This document shows positions 61,273 to 64,000 of a stretch of DNA of 64,000 nucleotides, piece after piece. The first letter of the stretch is position 1. Every line of letters begins with the position of its first letter. Origin of the DNA: Annulohypoxylon bovei var. microspora (lineage: Eukaryota; Ascomycota; Sordariomycetes; Xylariales; Hypoxylaceae); contig MU405235.1 of assembly GCA_022836615.1 (NCBI GenBank), forward strand, positions 1 through 64,000. Reading direction: 5' to 3'. A model generated the notes under the pieces. It worked only from the letters and a program-made list of their open reading frames with translations. It was not told the DNA's origin and did not search any database. Made by a program: the position numbers and the translations under genes.

Positions 61273-64000
61273 ATGCCGTCTCACGTCCCGAGCAGTGCAC
61301 CGCCGGCACCCGGTGCTCCTGCTCCTGCTCCTGCTCCCGCCGCGCGCATCTTGCCCGCCGACATCGAACGTGTCGACGCGTTTGCGCGGAAGCTGTACAA
61401 GCGGGCGCGCGCTGCCGGCCCCGATCTAGACGAGATCTCGGCGGCGGTGCGCGGCCTGCACACGATGCTCAAGCATCTGAAGTTCGAGACTGAGGATCCC
61501 GGGTCGCTGCTCTGCATAGACGGCAGCGCCGTCTACGCGCGGCAGCTGACGCCCATCCTCGAAGACTCGGAGTTTGCGCTAAAGCAGCTAGATACCATAT
61601 TAGAGAAGAAATACGGAGGCGGCGACGGCGGGCCGCAGATGGACGGGGAGAAGGGATGGACGATGCTGGAGAGCCGCGAGCGGGACATGATCGGCGTGAT
61701 ACGCGCGAAGCTCGCAAATCAGAAGCTCGGCATCGACATGTTCCTTGACACGATTCAGCTGCACAACCCGTCGAAATCTCGCCGCATGGTCGATACGAGC
61801 AGCGCGGATCTCGACTCGATCAAAGATAAAGTGGACGTTATCGCGTCGCGCATATGCCAGCGGAAGAATTCCAATTTGGCGGACGAGAACGAGGAGGAGC
61901 TCTGGGAACGTTTTAGGGATGAGCTGGAGAGTGCGGGATTCTCCAGAGACGTGTTGCGTAAGAATCAGGTTTGTCGAGCATCTTTCATTAATATCCAACC
62001 CAATCATTGTCCCCACCCTCCGATCTAGGATCGTGATATTGACATGTGTTCATGCATTAGGACGTCATAAGAGCATACATCCGCCAGTTAGACGAGCAGG
62101 TCTGCGCCAACGGCGGCAGCACGCCTTCGGTGCGGGGGCTTCTGGAGCACTACCGTCCTCAGGCTGGCGGCGGGCTCCAGATCGCTCCGTACCCAACGTG
62201 CCCAACCTATCCCACGTCGGATGAATTTAGTCCGGAGGAGCTGCAGTCCGGAATCGACGAGGAGAAACTATTTCCATCCATGAGGATGAGACGTCTGGAA
62301 GGAGAAGACGACGACAAGCAACGAGTACAGCCGCCCAGCATGCCGAACCATCCTACCCATCTCTCTTACGACCGTCATTCCTCGAGCGGCGACGATGACG
62401 AGGATTCGATGGCGCTCATGTCCACGCGGGAGCTCATGGCGCTCGACAAGCGAGCTGCCGAGCTGTCCCTTGCGACGGGGAACATGCGCCTGCAGCCGCC
62501 GAGACAGGCGGGGGAACTAGTCGGCCCTAACTACCACATGTCGACCTCCCCCACGCTGCACTATCTGCCTCCTCCGTCCTCGAAGCCGGCCCTCCCGTCT
62601 TCGTCGCAGGCCGCTAACGGCGTCGTCGTCGATCAGTCCGTGGCAAACCCACGTTATATCCCGTCGCTGCCTTCGGTCGGCGGTAGTCCGGAGCAGCAGC
62701 AAGCGCTCGCACTACAGCCGAGGAGTGCGCATCTGGCGCCCGACAGTCAAGGCCACGTGATCCCCCTCGAGGCGAAGTGGACGAGGATCTCGCGACGGCT
62801 AGTATCGCCCGAGGTCCTCGCCGGCGCCGGAGTGCGGTACGAAGCGCGGCCGGCCTTTGTGGCCGTGCTAGGCGAGCTGAGCCGCGAGCAGGTAGCCGAT
62901 TTTGCACGACGGACTACCGAGGCCAGGAGTTCGAGACGGCGTCGTTCTAACGCGGCTCTTCCCATTGCTACCGTCGCCGCCGGGAGCGGGGTGAGCGGAA
63001 GAAGGACCGAGGATAAGTACCACCCGGACAAGTACCGAAACTGGAGCGTGATCGAGGAAGAAGACCGCCGGCGGCCACGACGAAAGGGAGACGACAGGAA
63101 CGGCTACGGCACCGAAGACGACGACGACGGTGTGACTTACGTAGTAAACGACCGTACTCGACACCGAAAGGGGAGCACGGCGAGCTCGGTGAGCGCACTT
63201 TACGATTCGAGTGACGATTCGGGCACTTCCGATAGCGAGGTAGATTACGATGGCAAGGATCAAGACCACTACGAGTCCTCGTCGTACTCGCAGTCGTACC
63301 CGCGTTCCAGCTCGCATCTAGATGACTACCATAGCTCCCAACCCCAGAATCTCCGGCGAAGCTCTACAGCACCCTCGACGTCGTCCAATCACGACAACAG
63401 GACGCGGTCCCGGACTAGGGGTAGTATAGATAGCAACGCTACGAATAGGCGTGGGAGCGGCGATAAAAACAACGAAAACAATGAAAACAACAAGAGCACC
63501 AAGGCATACCCGTTCATCGTGCCGCCTCCATCCTCCGGCGGGAAAGACAAGAATAAGGACAAGGACGGCGGCGCAGGCACCAGCCCTGCCGCCACCGTAA
63601 AGCCGAAGTCCATCCTGAAGAACAAGAACGATGACCCTCACGTGCGCATCGATCCCACCCCGCAGATTATCGACGAGAGCGCTCGCTCGCTGTCGCGAAG
63701 TCTACCTCCTTACCGGCGAAGCGAGCGAGAACGGAGAGAGAGGGACAAGGATCGAGAACGGTCCAGAGACAGGACTAGGGACAAAGACAGGGACAGGGAA
63801 AGGGATCGCAACCGCGACCACGATCGAGAGAAGAGATATCGATCAGACCGATACCTGGACAGGGAACCAGAAAAAGAACGGCATTCCGACCGCGACCGGG
63901 GAGAGCGTCACCGAGACAAGGAATACCATTCGCACCGCGGTCGCGATGACGGCAGGGAAGAGTACTCAGATCGCCATCGCCACCGCAGCCGCAGCCGCCG
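61273..64000 (+). CDS. DUF8035-like RS/RD-rich protein, cut by window end
   Basis: Exon 1 (61273-61968, 232 codons) and exon 2 (from 62061) flank a 92-bp intron (61969-62060; GTTTGT...GCATTAG). The frame stays open to the window edge, so about 878 residues are visible and the C-terminus is missing. After an Ala/Pro leader, residues 25-240 form a helical, coiled-coil-like region typical of fungal proteins with a Fungal_N-like head. A compact block at 62775-62930 (KWTRISRRLVSPEVLAGAG...RYEARPAFVAVLGELSREQV) resembles the DUF8035 motif of filamentous fungi. The rest is disordered and ends in RD/RE/RS dipeptides, as in splicing-associated proteins. Function unknown. Confidence 0.75.

Noticed and set aside
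1..64000. CRISPR array, rRNA operon or tRNA genes
   Set aside because: Tandem repeats present are minisatellites without unique spacers; no rRNA sequence or tRNA cloverleaf with box A/B was recognised by eye.

Overview
This window is a fungal chromosome end. It opens with about nine copies of CCCTAA, so the left edge is a telomere. The genes have short spliceosomal introns (56-136 bp, GTRNGY...CTRAY...YAG) and include filamentous-fungal families (SAT4/rhodopsin-domain protein, arrestin-type adaptor, Elg1, Utp8, a DUF8035-like protein). TTAGGG telomeres, RIP-like C-to-T/G-to-A differences between repeat copies and the gene families point to Pezizomycotina, probably Sordariomycetes. I cannot name a genus.

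Layout. (1) 1-5.67 kb: telomere, a 26-base T run, 13 E-box/CDEI-like sites in 304 bp, then gene-free, repeat-derived, RIP-marked DNA with solo-LTR-like copies and a 95-bp tandem array. (2) 5.67-19.94 kb: six unusual, GC-rich, almost intronless genes in the order <- <- <- -> <- ->. They are an RG-rich protein, an acidic-tailed helical protein, an AT-hook/poly-Glu protein, an SF2 DExH helicase, a double zinc-knuckle protein with RGG repeats and six SUMO-consensus repeats, and a sixth gene broken by a 184-bp insertion and two homopolymer frameshifts. (3) 19.9-49.9 kb: a sparse accessory zone with single-copy metabolic genes (APH-like kinase, GST, SAT4-type membrane protein, old-yellow-enzyme reductase, arrestin adaptor, flavin monooxygenase, small secreted Cys-rich protein, SnoaL-like protein, MFS transporter). 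They are separated by long AT-rich spacers with minisatellites and a recurrent ACCTAGGTACCT-type palindrome. (4) 50.7 kb to the end: conserved core genes (Elg1 clamp unloader divergent from Utp8, then a DUF8035-like RS/RD-rich protein cut by the window edge).

The most interesting part is region 2. DNA-binding, RNA-binding/RGG, zinc-knuckle and helicase-type proteins are packed next to a telomere in two divergent pairs, with GC3-rich composition unlike the surrounding DNA. This suggests a lineage-specific subtelomeric ribonucleoprotein-like cassette, possibly mobile or virus-derived. That function is inference; only the domains and layout are read from the sequence. The metabolic genes of region 3 look like a dispersed detoxification/secondary-metabolism set without a PKS/NRPS core enzyme.
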